The position numbers were made by a program, and so were the translations under genes. Positions 1 to 7,464 of a DNA stretch of 7,831 nucleotides are shown one piece after another. The stretch covers positions 1 to 7,831 of the forward strand of contig JBCCLI010000320.1 of assembly GCA_039026975.1 (NCBI GenBank). The letters run 5' to 3'. Numbering within the stretch: position 1 is the stretch's first letter; each line of letters begins with the position of its first letter. The notes beneath the pieces are model-generated. The model was given only the letters and a program-made list of their open reading frames with translations. It had not been told where the DNA came from and searched no databases. This DNA comes from JBCBKZ01 sp039026975 (lineage in GTDB: Bacteria; Bacteroidota; Bacteroidia; J057).

Positions 1-1188
1 AGAGAAGATGATGGCGGAGAAAGAGAAGGTACCGGATCTGGTGTTATTATCTCAACAGATGGCTATATAGTCACTAATAATCATGTGGTGGAAGACGCCG
101 CTAAGGTTACGGTAACCTTATTTGACAATAGAGACTACCAGGCACAAATCATAGGAACAGATCCCTCTACTGATCTCGCATTAATAAAAATAGCTGAGGC
201 TGATCTGCCCTTCCTGACCATGGAAGATTCAGATGACGTGCGTGTAGGTCAGTGGGTATTAGCTATAGGGAATCCCTTTAACCTGAACTCTACCGTAACA
301 GCAGGGATTGTATCCGCTAAAGGAAGAAACATTAATATTCTACGTAGAAAGTCAGATTTCCCCATAGAGTCCTTTATTCAGACAGACGCCGTAGTAAATC
401 CTGGTAACAGTGGAGGAGCGCTGGTGAATCTGGACGGAGAACTGGTAGGCATAAATACAGCCATAGCTAGTCCTACAGGTAGTTATGCCGGATATGCCTT
501 TGCAGTACCTTCTAATATAGCTTCTAAAGTCATTAAGGACCTGCTTGACTACGGTCTGGTACAAAGAGGATTTATAGGAGCCATTATTAGAGAGGTAAAT
601 GGAGAATTTGCCAGAGATAACGACTTAAATATTACTAGTGGGGTGTACATAGATAGCTTGGTGTCTAATAGTGCAGCCAAAGAAGCAGGGGTAGAAGTAG
701 GGGATGTGATCACACATGTGGATGGAATAGCCGTTAAAAGTTCTCCTGAGTTACTGGAGATGATAGGAAGACACAGACCTGGAGATAGAATGGGCTTGAC
801 AGTCAACAGAAACGGTAGACCTATGGAGTTCAGTCTAGTATTGAAAAACAGAGATGGGAACACAGACATAGTAGAGAAAGAAGCGGAAGAAGTGATGATG
901 TCCAAGCTGGGGATTTCTGTAAGTCCCTTAGATGAGGAAGAAATGGAAGAGTATGGAGTAACAGGAGGGGTTAAGATAAATGCTGTTAGGTCTGGCATTA
1001 TCAGAGATAATACTGACATAGAGGAGGGATTTGTGATTACCCATGTAAATGAAAAGTCTGTAGACACAGAGGAGGAACTCATGGAAGTCCTTCAAAAAGC
1101 TGAGAGTGATAAGAGAGGGGTCATGATAGAGGGGGTTTACCCTGATAGTCAAAGAAAATATTACTATGCTTTCGGCTTTGATGAGTAG
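1..1188 (+). CDS. HtrA/Deg-family periplasmic serine protease (5' partial)
   Basis: This is an HtrA (DegP/DegQ-type) trypsin-fold protease, expected in the periplasm, that degrades or chaperones misfolded envelope proteins. The reading frame is open from base 1, so the start and signal peptide lie outside; 395 residues are visible. All three catalytic residues can be seen, counting residue 1 at base 1: His28 in TNNHVV (bases 82-84), Asp58 in STDLALIKI (172-174) and Ser137 in NPGNSGGAL (409-411). A first PDZ domain spans about residues 190-275, starting at GFIGAII, and a second, more divergent one spans about 302-395. The protein ends near YYYAFGFDE, similar to the tail of Bacteroidota homologues. 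A GTG at base 85 could be miscalled as the start, but that would remove the catalytic histidine. Roughly 80-110 N-terminal residues are probably missing, judging from usual family length. The protease/two-PDZ assignment is firm; DegP versus DegQ cannot be settled. Confidence 0.95.
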   Translation, partial: REDDGGEREGTGSGVIISTDGYIVTNNHVVEDAAKVTVTLFDNRDYQAQIIGTDPSTDLALIKIAEADLPFLTMEDSDDVRVGQWVLAIGNPFNLNSTVTAGIVSAKGRNINILRRKSDFPIESFIQTDAVVNPGNSGGALVNLDGELVGINTAIASPTGSYAGYAFAVPSNIASKVIKDLLDYGLVQRGFIGAIIREVNGEFARDNDLNITSGVYIDSLVSNSAAKEAGVEVGDVITHVDGIAVKSSPELLEMIGRHRPGDRMGLTVNRNGRPMEFSLVLKNRDGNTDIVEKEAEEVMMSKLGISVSPLDEEEMEEYGVTGGVKINAVRSGIIRDNTDIEEGFVITHVNEKSVDTEEELMEVLQKAESDKRGVMIEGVYPDSQRKYYYAFGFDE

Positions 1189-1207
1189 TTAGGAAATAAC
1201 ATAATAC

Positions 1208-1238
1208 TTGACTAATCTATATTTAGGGCGCATTTTTG
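1208..1238 (+). promoter_or_regulatory. Candidate Bacteroidota-type promoter for asnS
   Basis: A TTG at 1208-1210 is followed after 20 bases by CATTTTTG (1231-1238). This matches the Bacteroidota -7 element TAnnTTTG in five of its six fixed positions, and the spacing from the -33 TTG is near the usual 19-21 bases. The -7 element lies inside the terminator hairpin of the upstream gene. It would give a very short leader before the ATG at 1268. A/T-rich DNA makes chance matches likely, so this is tentative. Confidence 0.3.
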
Positions 1239-1252
1239 CGTCCTAATTTTTT
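1223..1252 (+). terminator. Rho-independent terminator after the HtrA-like gene
   Basis: A nine-base-pair stem (1223-1231 with 1238-1246, one G-T wobble) encloses a six-base loop, ATTTTT, and is followed directly by six T residues (1247-1252). It starts 35 bases after the protease stop codon and ends 15 bases before asnS, so asnS is probably transcribed from its own promoter or by read-through. Confidence 0.85.
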
Positions 1253-1267
1253 ATTACACTAAATCAC

Positions 1268-2698
1268 ATGGAACGCACAAGTATTAAAGAACTCTTGACA
1301 ACAGAACCTGCCAAACAATCCGTGACAGTGGATGGGTGGGTACGGACCTTCCGTGCCAAACGTTTCATCTCTATGAATGATGGATCTGGAATGGATAATC
1401 TTCAGGTAGTGGTGGATTTTGAGCAGTTGGATGAGGAACTGTTGAAAAGAATCAATACAGGTGCATGTATACGTGTACAGGGGAAGCTAGTTCCTTCTAG
1501 CGGATCTGGCCAAGCTGTGGAGGTATTAGCAGAAAGCGTAGAAATCCTCGGAGATTCTGATCCTGGAGAATATCCTATTCAGCCTAAAAAGCAGAGTATG
1601 GAGTACCTGCGTAGTAAAGCACATCTCAGGCTACGTACTAACACCTTTTCAGCGGTATTTAGGATCAGGCATGGATTGGCTTATGCCATTCATCACTATT
1701 TTCATCAGAAAGGATATTACTGGTTACATACGCCCATCATTACGGGAAGTGATGCAGAAGGAGCAGGAGAAATGTTCAGGGTAAGTACCTTACCGCCTAT
1801 GTCTCCTCCCCTGACAGAGGAAGGAGGGGTAGACTGGAAGCAAGATTTCTTTGGGAAGGAAACTAATCTTACTGTCTCAGGTCAGCTAGAGGCTGAAGTG
1901 GGTGCCTTAGCGCTAGGAAAGGTATATACGTTTGGGCCTACCTTCAGGGCAGAAAATTCAAACACTAAGCGGCACCTGGCAGAGTTCTGGATGATAGAAC
2001 CGGAAGTAGCTTTTGCTGATATTCAGGATAATATGGATATAGCAGAGGACTTCATGAAGTACGTGATTAGATTTGTCCTGGAAACCTACCCTAAGGAGCT
2101 TCAGTTTCTACATGATCGTATAGAAAAGGAGGAACAGAACATGAAGAAAGAAGATCGTAGGCCTATGCCACTGCTGGACACCTTACAGTTTGTGTTGGAG
2201 AATGAATTTGAAAGAATTACCTACACAGAAGCCATAGATATTCTCAAAAACTCTAAGCCTTACAAAAAGAAGAGGTTCCAGTTCCCCGTGGAGTGGGGAG
2301 GTGATCTTCAGTCTGAGCATGAACGCTACTTAGTAGAGAAGCACTTTAAGAAGCCCGTTATTGTTCGTGATTATCCTAAGGGCATTAAGGCCTTTTACAT
2401 GAAAATGAATGATGATGATCAGACGGTAGCTGCTATGGACATCTTATTCCCAGGAATAGGAGAAGTAGTAGGAGGCTCCCAACGGGAAGATAGGCTAGGG
2501 GTGTTAAAGAGTAGAATGGCTGAGATGGATATCCCGGAGGAGGAACTTGCCTGGTACCTGGATCTGCGGAAGTTTGGATCAGCGCCTCATAGTGGGTTCG
2601 GGATGGGCTTTGAGCGAATGATGCTATTCATCACAGGTATGGCAAACATAAGAGATGTTATTCTCTTTCCTCGTACCCCTCAGAATGCGGAGTTCTAA
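1268..2698 (+). CDS. asnS: Asparaginyl-tRNA synthetase
   Basis: This is a cytoplasmic class IIb aminoacyl-tRNA synthetase that activates asparagine with ATP and charges tRNA-Asn. The 476-residue length is normal for bacterial AsnRS. The N-terminal OB-fold anticodon-binding domain covers about residues 17-105 (VDGWVRTFR near its start). Class II motif 1 lies at about 130-158 and ends at Pro156 in HTPIIT. Motif 2 is at about 221-244 (FGPTFRAENSNTKRHLAEFW, with Arg227 and Glu229). Motif 3 is at 443-454 (GFGMGFERMMLF, with Arg450). The segment QDFFGKETNLTVSGQLEAE is typical of AsnRS, and the IRDVILFPRTP ending fits AsnRS/AspRS. The ATG at 1268 gives the expected N-terminus; the sequence before it is A/T-rich with no Shine-Dalgarno, as is common in Bacteroidota. 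The stop TAA (2696-2698) overlaps the stop of convergent folC. Presence of AsnRS implies direct Asn-tRNA charging. Confidence 0.98.
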   Translation: MERTSIKELLTTEPAKQSVTVDGWVRTFRAKRFISMNDGSGMDNLQVVVDFEQLDEELLKRINTGACIRVQGKLVPSSGSGQAVEVLAESVEILGDSDPGEYPIQPKKQSMEYLRSKAHLRLRTNTFSAVFRIRHGLAYAIHHYFHQKGYYWLHTPIITGSDAEGAGEMFRVSTLPPMSPPLTEEGGVDWKQDFFGKETNLTVSGQLEAEVGALALGKVYTFGPTFRAENSNTKRHLAEFWMIEPEVAFADIQDNMDIAEDFMKYVIRFVLETYPKELQFLHDRIEKEEQNMKKEDRRPMPLLDTLQFVLENEFERITYTEAIDILKNSKPYKKKRFQFPVEWGGDLQSEHERYLVEKHFKKPVIVRDYPKGIKAFYMKMNDDDQTVAAMDILFPGIGEVVGGSQREDRLGVLKSRMAEMDIPEEELAWYLDLRKFGSAPHSGFGMGFERMMLFITGMANIRDVILFPRTPQNAEF

Positions 2699-4008
2699 AA
2701 ACTGATTTTGCTAAGGGCATCAGCTACAGTAAAGGTTGAGCCCCCTATGAATATTAAAGCATCCTTAGCTGCCTGGGATATACACTGTTCCCAGGCAGTT
2801 TCTATATCTGGCATAGCCTCTCCTCTCAAGCCTGCTTGAAGGGCTTTTTCCTGGAGGATATCCGTTTCTAATCCCCTGGGAACCTCCGGCCGAACCCAGA
2901 AATAGTTAGCTCCCTTAGGGAGAATATTCAGAATATTCTCATGCTGCTTATCTTTTACCATTCCCCATATGACCCATAGCTCCCCAACACCCATATGGCT
3001 GATTTGCTGAAATATGGCTTGTACTCCCGCCTCATTATGGCCCACATCACAGTAGGTGAGGGGAGAGGATTGGAGCATCTCCATTCTCCCTTTAATTCCA
3101 GTATTTAAGCTAACACTGTTAAGTCCACTTATTATATACTTTTGTTCTATAGGCCAGTTCATCTTCTTAAGCACATCCAGACTGGTAAGGGCAGTGATGA
3201 GGTTAGGTTGTTGATAGGTGCCTACTAAATCTATGGTGAAGCGCAAGGAAGTGCCAGGATCTTTCTGTTTCCGAAGAATTAGCTCTTGCCCTGTCGCATG
3301 TATCTGGCTATTCTCCAGTATGTATGCTTGATCGGCAAAGATGATAGGACTGCCCTTCTCCTGGGATTTAGCTAGAAATACTGGCTTAGATTCAGGATGA
3401 GATTCTCCTATAACTATGGGTACTTTTTCTTTTATGATACCTGCTTTTTCTCCGGCTATCTCTGTAAGAGTTTCTCCTAACATAGCTTGATGATCATAAG
3501 AGATATTAGTGATGACGGATAAGGCTGGCAGGAGAATGTTGGTAGAGTCTAGCCTTCCCCCAAGGCCTACTTCTACCACAGCTACCTCTACCTTCTGTCT
3601 GGCAAACTCATGGAAAGCCATGGCTACCGTTAGTTCAAAAAAGCTAGGCTGAATTTCCTCAATAAGGGCTTGATGATTATTCACAAATTGGATGACCTGC
3701 TCTTCCGGTAGTTGCTTACCATTTACCCTCATGCGTTCTGTGAAGCTTACTAAATGAGGAGAAGTATATAGTCCAACTTTATAGCCCGCCTCCATCAAGA
3801 CACTGCAAAGCATAGAAGAAACAGAACCTTTTCCATTAGTTCCCCCTATGTGTATGGCCTTGAAATGTTTCTGAGGATTGCCTAAAGCTTCACAGAGCTG
3901 TAAGGTATTAGCTAGCCCTTTTTTAAAGGCGGAAGCACCCTGACGCTGATACATAGGTAGCAGAGAATACAAGTAGGAAAGGGTATCAGAGAAGCTGGTA
4001 AATGGCAT
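2695..4008 (-). CDS. folC: Folylpolyglutamate synthase / dihydrofolate synthase
   Basis: This is a cytoplasmic Mur-ligase-family enzyme that adds glutamate to folates using ATP; many bacterial versions also make dihydrofolate from dihydropteroate. At 437 residues it has the usual length. Visible motifs are the P-loop GGTNGKGS (residues 55-62), TSPHL (82-86), ERMRVNG (91-97), EVGLGGRLDSTN (146-157), then NISYDHQAMLG and GEKAGIIK (186-193), whose first lysine matches the carbamylated lysine of the family. The C-terminal domain contains CDVGHNEAGV, equivalent to the DxAHN motif, and ends in FIGGSTFTVADAL. The chosen ATG gives a typical opening, with LSYLYSLLPMYQRQGASAFK before the P-loop. Whether it has both activities cannot be decided by reading. 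The gene converges on asnS with a four-base overlap of stop codons, and I see no terminator of its own. A small ORF of uncertain status ends 17 bases upstream. Confidence 0.97.
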   Translation of the reverse strand: MPFTSFSDTLSYLYSLLPMYQRQGASAFKKGLANTLQLCEALGNPQKHFKAIHIGGTNGKGSVSSMLCSVLMEAGYKVGLYTSPHLVSFTERMRVNGKQLPEEQVIQFVNNHQALIEEIQPSFFELTVAMAFHEFARQKVEVAVVEVGLGGRLDSTNILLPALSVITNISYDHQAMLGETLTEIAGEKAGIIKEKVPIVIGESHPESKPVFLAKSQEKGSPIIFADQAYILENSQIHATGQELILRKQKDPGTSLRFTIDLVGTYQQPNLITALTSLDVLKKMNWPIEQKYIISGLNSVSLNTGIKGRMEMLQSSPLTYCDVGHNEAGVQAIFQQISHMGVGELWVIWGMVKDKQHENILNILPKGANYFWVRPEVPRGLETDILQEKALQAGLRGEAMPDIETAWEQCISQAAKDALIFIGGSTFTVADALSKISF

Positions 4009-4025
4009 AGAAGGTTGAGACTTAC

Positions 4026-4217
4026 TTAAGGACCAATACTACGGAAAATTCTGAAAGGAAAATTACACAGGTCTTCTAAACTTGTTCTGAGTAGGTAAGA
4101 AAGTATTACTTTATGATAAGCTATCCAGTTCCCTGTATACCAAGCCATACCTATTCTCGTTATGAGAAGGGGAGTGTTAAATGATTCTGATTTTGGAATT
4201 ATTTGAGATTGGGTCAT
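4026..4217 (-). CDS. Possible small protein upstream of folC (uncertain)
   Basis: A 63-codon ATG-to-TAA ORF lies in the same direction as folC and ends 17 bases before the folC start, so it could be co-transcribed. The peptide is rich in aromatic and basic residues (for example GMAWYTGNWIAYHK near the middle and NFPFRIFRSIGP at the end) and has no clear signal peptide or known motif. Its use of AGA, ATA and CCT codons resembles the neighbouring genes, which slightly favours real coding. There is no well-placed ribosome binding site: an AAGGAGA lies more than 20 bases before the ATG. I do not recognise the product. It could equally be a chance ORF in the folC leader. Confidence 0.3.
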   Translation of the reverse strand: MTQSQIIPKSESFNTPLLITRIGMAWYTGNWIAYHKVILSYLLRTSLEDLCNFPFRIFRSIGP

Positions 4218-4260
4218 ATCTCGGTAAAAATTGATATTCTCCTTAATTTACCTTGGTTGC

Positions 4261-4288
4261 TTGACAGTTATGTGTATCCCTGTATGAT
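4261..4288 (+). promoter_or_regulatory. Sigma70-like promoter sequence before the PorV/Q-like gene
   Basis: TTGACA (4261-4266) and TATGAT (4283-4288) are separated by 16 bases. This is a perfect E. coli-type -35 and a five-of-six -10, placed 36 bases before the ATG at 4325. Primary-sigma promoters in Bacteroidota normally use TTTG and TAnnTTTG instead, so functional use in the host is uncertain. It is nonetheless in the right place and direction to drive the two-gene operon. Confidence 0.4.
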
Positions 4289-4324
4289 CAAGAAGTGTCA
4301 GCTACTTACCTCAAACCTATTACT

Positions 4325-5164
4325 ATGAGACGGTCTATCTGCATCGGACTATTTCTATTTCTCATTTCCGCTATTTATGCTAGTAATGATCCCATTCCAC
4401 GCGCAGGTGCCCGGGCACTCAGCCTTGGAAATGCCTATGTAGGGGTAAGAAGTGATTACTGGAGTTTATATTATAATCCTGCTAGCATAGCTACTATCAG
4501 TGGACTAGGAATGGGCGCCTATGTGGAGCAAAGATTTTTGTTGGAAGAACTGAATTACGGGAGTGCAGGGGTAGTGATTCCCATTTTTGAACGTCAGGCT
4601 GTAGGCTTAGAGGCCAGTTCATTTGGCTTTTCAGCATATAGAGAAAGTAGAGCAGCCTTGAGTTATGGGATTTCCTTCCTGAATAATTTCAGCATAGGGG
4701 CCAAAGTAAATTATGCTACCCTTGATATATCTGAGCAGGGAAGTACAGAAGCTATTTATGTAGATGTAGGAGTTAATACTGCTCTTAGTGATGAGCTGAG
4801 TTTGGGGTTTGCCGCTTATAATGTTAACCAAGCCCAAATAGAAACAGCTACTGGATTTAAGGAGGATATTCCTACAGTGTTTTCTGCAGGTCTGGCATTT
4901 ACGCCTAATGAAAAGGTGTTATTAGTAGCAGATCTTCAGAAGGATATAGATCATCCTATTTCTTTTAGAGGAGGAATAGAATATGCCTTTGCAAGTGTAT
5001 TGATGGCTAGGGTAGGGGTAAGCAATGAACCCTTAACAGCCAGTGGAGGGGTAGGCGTAAACCATAATGGACTCAACCTAGACTTCGCGGTATCCTATCA
5101 AAAAGAGCTAGGCTATACCCCTCATGTATCACTTAGCTATACCTTCGGCCAGCAAGGAGAATGA
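4325..5164 (+). CDS. PorV/PorQ-family outer-membrane beta-barrel protein
   Basis: This 279-residue protein looks like a PorV/PorQ-family (FadL-like) outer-membrane barrel. It has a signal peptide (MRRS, then a hydrophobic stretch to about residue 19, IYA before SNDP). The family opening follows at residues 26-53: RAGARALSLGNAYVG, then SLYYNPASIA. The rest is alternating beta-strands with many Gly and aromatic residues, ending in VSLSYTFGQQGE. The ATG at 4325 is chosen over a GTG at 4295 because it puts the basic residues and hydrophobic core at the N-terminus; the GTG adds ten residues that spoil the signal peptide. PorV and PorQ proper act in type IX secretion and are longer, as far as I know, so this one is not necessarily a type IX component. 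The stop is ten bases before the next gene, which implies an operon with the HhH-barrel protein. Confidence 0.85.
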   Translation: MRRSICIGLFLFLISAIYASNDPIPRAGARALSLGNAYVGVRSDYWSLYYNPASIATISGLGMGAYVEQRFLLEELNYGSAGVVIPIFERQAVGLEASSFGFSAYRESRAALSYGISFLNNFSIGAKVNYATLDISEQGSTEAIYVDVGVNTALSDELSLGFAAYNVNQAQIETATGFKEDIPTVFSAGLAFTPNEKVLLVADLQKDIDHPISFRGGIEYAFASVLMARVGVSNEPLTASGGVGVNHNGLNLDFAVSYQKELGYTPHVSLSYTFGQQGE

Positions 5165-5174
5165 TCCTACCTCT

Positions 5175-7382
5175 ATGAAAGCATATCTCTCACAATTCAG
5201 ATTCTTTTGGGTGCTAGGGTCTCTACTCATGTGGGGGGTAAGCCTCCTTTCACAGGTGGACACCATCCAGACAGAGGATCTCATTTCCAATCACGATATG
5301 CTGACAGATCAGCAGATAGAAGACCTAATAACCAACCTGGAAGTAGATGAGCAGGTAGACTATACCATCTTTACAGATAGGCTAAATGACCTGAAGAGAA
5401 GGCCTGTTAACCTGAATACAGCTACCCGGGAGGACTTACAGCAGTTGCCGGGAATGACAGACCTGAAGATCCTTAAGTTTGAGGACTACAGGGCCAAGTT
5501 TGGGAGACTCACTTCCCTATATGAGCTGCAGGCCATCCCTGGTTTCTCCTTAGAACTGATTCAGCAGATTAGGCCCTACTGTACAGTGAAGGAAGCTGGA
5601 CCTACGGATATAAGTCCTGGTGTCAGACATCCTTCTGGCCCCAGCCTGGATGAAATATTCTCCGGTCTTAAGACAGAATTTACTCAGCGTTTTGTCATAA
5701 TACCGGAAGAACAACTCGGCTTTACGGATCCTGATACTACCTTCATTCCTATCATAGGCGTGGAAGGAGATACCCTGGATACCCGAGAAGAACTAAGTAC
5801 CCGTTACGTAGGGTCCCCATGGCGTTCCTATTCCAGACTCAGGATGAGATATGCCAAAAATGTAAGTATGGCTCTTACGGGAGAAAAAGATCCTGGAGAG
5901 GAATTTAGGTGGTCGCCGGAAGAACAGTATTATGGCTATGATTTTTTGTCAGGCCATGTGGCTATCCAAAACTTTGGGAACCTGAAAAGCCTGGTAGTGG
6001 GGGATTACAACCTGCAGGTGGGGCAAGGGCTGGTCTTATCTAAAGGCTTGGGCTTTGGGAAAGGAGCAGAAGTGATCAGCACCCTCAAACAGCCCAACTT
6101 AGGGATCAGACCTTATGCCTCTGTTAATGAGAATCAATTTCTGCGTGGTGCGGCTACTACGGTTGCCTTTGGAGATATATACATAACTGGCTTTTACTCT
6201 ACGCTCAAGCGAGATGCTTCAGTCCAACTCAATGATACCCTGTTTGAGAGTATAGAAGCTGTTAATAATCTCCAGACTAGCGGTTTCCATCGGACTCCCA
6301 ATGAGTTGGCGAGCAGGAGAGCCGTTGATGAAAACATGTATGGGGGTAGGCTGGAATATAAGCGAAATACCTTCCAGGTGGGAGCTACCCACTATGTGCA
6401 GCAGTTTGGTGCACCCTTACAGCCGGGAACAAGAGACTACCAGCAGTTTGATTTTAGCGGAGATGAGAATTACGTAAGTGGGATAGACTTCGACTTTCTG
6501 CTAAATAATGTAAATTTCTTTGGGGAGGTAGCTCGTTCCAAGTCAGGTGGTTTTGGAGGCGTTGTTGGCCTTATGAGTAGCCTGTCTCCTAAGCTGGATG
6601 TAGGGCTCCACCTTAGACATTTTGATAGAGACTTTCACTCTAATAGAGCTTTTACCTTTGCAGAAAGACCCACCGTAGTACAGGGGGAGCAGGGATTATA
6701 CTTAGGGGTTAAGCTTAAACTGAGCCCTAAGTGGAGCATGAGTACCTACTTTGATCAGTATTCCTTCACTGGCAGTACCTTCAGAGCCTCTTTTCCTTCT
6801 CAGGGGCATGAATATCTGGCGCAGATAGAGTATAAGCCTAAGCGAGGCACCCTAGCATATGTGCGCTTTCGGTCAGATAATCGCGAAAGAAATGCCAGTA
6901 TTTTTCCGGAAGGGCAGCGACTGGATTTCCTGGTTCCCACCCAGAAAAACCAACTTAGGGTTCACTTCCAGTCTAGGCTGACTCGCAGCCTGGAAATCAA
7001 GTCAAGAGCGGAATTTTCTGTCTTCACTAAAGAAGGGGAAGATACACACAGAGGGATGCTAGTTTATCAAGATATATCTTGGAGATGGGGCTTTAAGCTC
7101 AAACTTACGGCTAGGTATGCCATCTTTGATGCGCCTAACTTTGAGGCTCGTATATACGCCTATGAGAATGACATATTGGGCTTCTTCTCTATCCCTCCTT
7201 ACTTCAATACCGGAAGAAGGTATTACGGTATCCTCAACTACAAAGCCACTCGAAACATAGAGTTTTGGGTACGCTGGGCCCAGAGCCGCTTCCATGAACA
7301 AGCGTCTGTAGGCTCTGGCCTCAACCGCATAGAGGGAAACACCCAGTCAGAGCTGAAGCTACAGGTGAGGGTTAAGTTTTAG
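5175..7382 (+). CDS. Secreted helix-hairpin-helix protein with probable outer-membrane barrel
   Basis: This 735-residue protein belongs to a Bacteroidota group usually labelled 'helix-hairpin-helix domain-containing protein'; its function is unknown. It starts with a signal peptide (MKAYLSQFRFF, hydrophobic core, end near SLLSQ at 27). An acidic linker follows (about 29-75). A tandem ComEA-like HhH domain spans about 78-136: VNLNTATREDLQQLPGM, then LTSLYELQAIPGF. The remaining 600 residues lack further helices and show repeated short alternating strands rich in Tyr, Phe, Gly and Arg. Conserved-looking motifs include GDYNLQVGQGL (276-286) and RPYASVNENQFLRGAA (312-327). The protein ends in LKLQVRVKF with a terminal Phe, as in outer-membrane barrel signals. 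The ATG at 5175 is preferred to one at 5124, which would overlap the preceding gene and precede the signal peptide with 17 unlikely residues. An AAGGAGA lies 14 bases upstream, within the end of the PorV/Q-like gene. Barrel topology is inferred; DNA binding is not shown. Confidence 0.85.
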   Translation: MKAYLSQFRFFWVLGSLLMWGVSLLSQVDTIQTEDLISNHDMLTDQQIEDLITNLEVDEQVDYTIFTDRLNDLKRRPVNLNTATREDLQQLPGMTDLKILKFEDYRAKFGRLTSLYELQAIPGFSLELIQQIRPYCTVKEAGPTDISPGVRHPSGPSLDEIFSGLKTEFTQRFVIIPEEQLGFTDPDTTFIPIIGVEGDTLDTREELSTRYVGSPWRSYSRLRMRYAKNVSMALTGEKDPGEEFRWSPEEQYYGYDFLSGHVAIQNFGNLKSLVVGDYNLQVGQGLVLSKGLGFGKGAEVISTLKQPNLGIRPYASVNENQFLRGAATTVAFGDIYITGFYSTLKRDASVQLNDTLFESIEAVNNLQTSGFHRTPNELASRRAVDENMYGGRLEYKRNTFQVGATHYVQQFGAPLQPGTRDYQQFDFSGDENYVSGIDFDFLLNNVNFFGEVARSKSGGFGGVVGLMSSLSPKLDVGLHLRHFDRDFHSNRAFTFAERPTVVQGEQGLYLGVKLKLSPKWSMSTYFDQYSFTGSTFRASFPSQGHEYLAQIEYKPKRGTLAYVRFRSDNRERNASIFPEGQRLDFLVPTQKNQLRVHFQSRLTRSLEIKSRAEFSVFTKEGEDTHRGMLVYQDISWRWGFKLKLTARYAIFDAPNFEARIYAYENDILGFFSIPPYFNTGRRYYGILNYKATRNIEFWVRWAQSRFHEQASVGSGLNRIEGNTQSELKLQVRVKF

Positions 7383-7464
7383 GGGGATAGCTCCATGGGA
7401 GGGGAAACTAGGTAGATCAGTTCCAGAGATTATAAAAGCCTCCTAGAGGCGACACCAACCAGGA

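Larger units (their letters stand above)
4009..4324. other. Divergent intergenic region between folC and the PorV/Q-like gene
   Basis: This 316-base stretch separates two outward-facing genes and must carry the promoters for both. It holds one unproven minus-strand ORF (4026-4217) and a rightward sigma70-like -35/-10 pair (4261-4288). A short inverted repeat, CTTGA (4260-4264) and TCAAG (4288-4292), brackets the -35 to -10 interval, but it is too short to call an operator. I see no convincing TTTG/TAnnTTTG promoter, riboswitch or RNA gene. Confidence 0.6.

Noticed and set aside
352..1152. Minus-strand ORFs opposite the protease gene (352-564, 549-1082, 928-1152)
   Set aside because: They lie antisense to a protease with intact catalytic motifs and both PDZ domains, overlap each other, and show Ser/Ile/Leu-rich composition typical of shadow frames.
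4260..4292. Inverted repeat CTTGA/TCAAG around the sigma70-like promoter as an operator
   Set aside because: Five-base arms 23 bases apart are expected by chance; no second copy was seen.
4295..4324. GTG start giving a ten-residue longer PorV/Q-like protein
   Set aside because: The ATG at 4325 begins a normal signal peptide; the extension adds polar residues ahead of it and lies only a few bases from the -10-like element.
4631..4837. Minus-strand ORF inside the PorV/Q-like gene
   Set aside because: Antisense to a clear signal-peptide-bearing beta-barrel gene; no recognisable motif.
7059..7301. Minus-strand ORF inside the HhH-barrel gene
   Set aside because: Antisense to the end of a long, intact reading frame; no motif or start context supports it.
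4325..7382. A complete type IX secretion or DNA-uptake system
   Set aside because: Only a PorV/Q-like protein and an HhH-barrel protein are present; no other type IX or competence component is visible in the window, so a system-level call is not supported.
7391..7401. CTCC-ATG-GGAG hairpin just after the HhH-barrel stop
   Set aside because: A four-base-pair stem followed by a G-rich, T-poor sequence; too weak to be a terminator.
7438..7450. GCCTC-CTA-GAGGC hairpin as a terminator of the outer-membrane operon
   Set aside because: The stem is only five base pairs with a three-base loop and is followed by GACACCAACC, with no T run.
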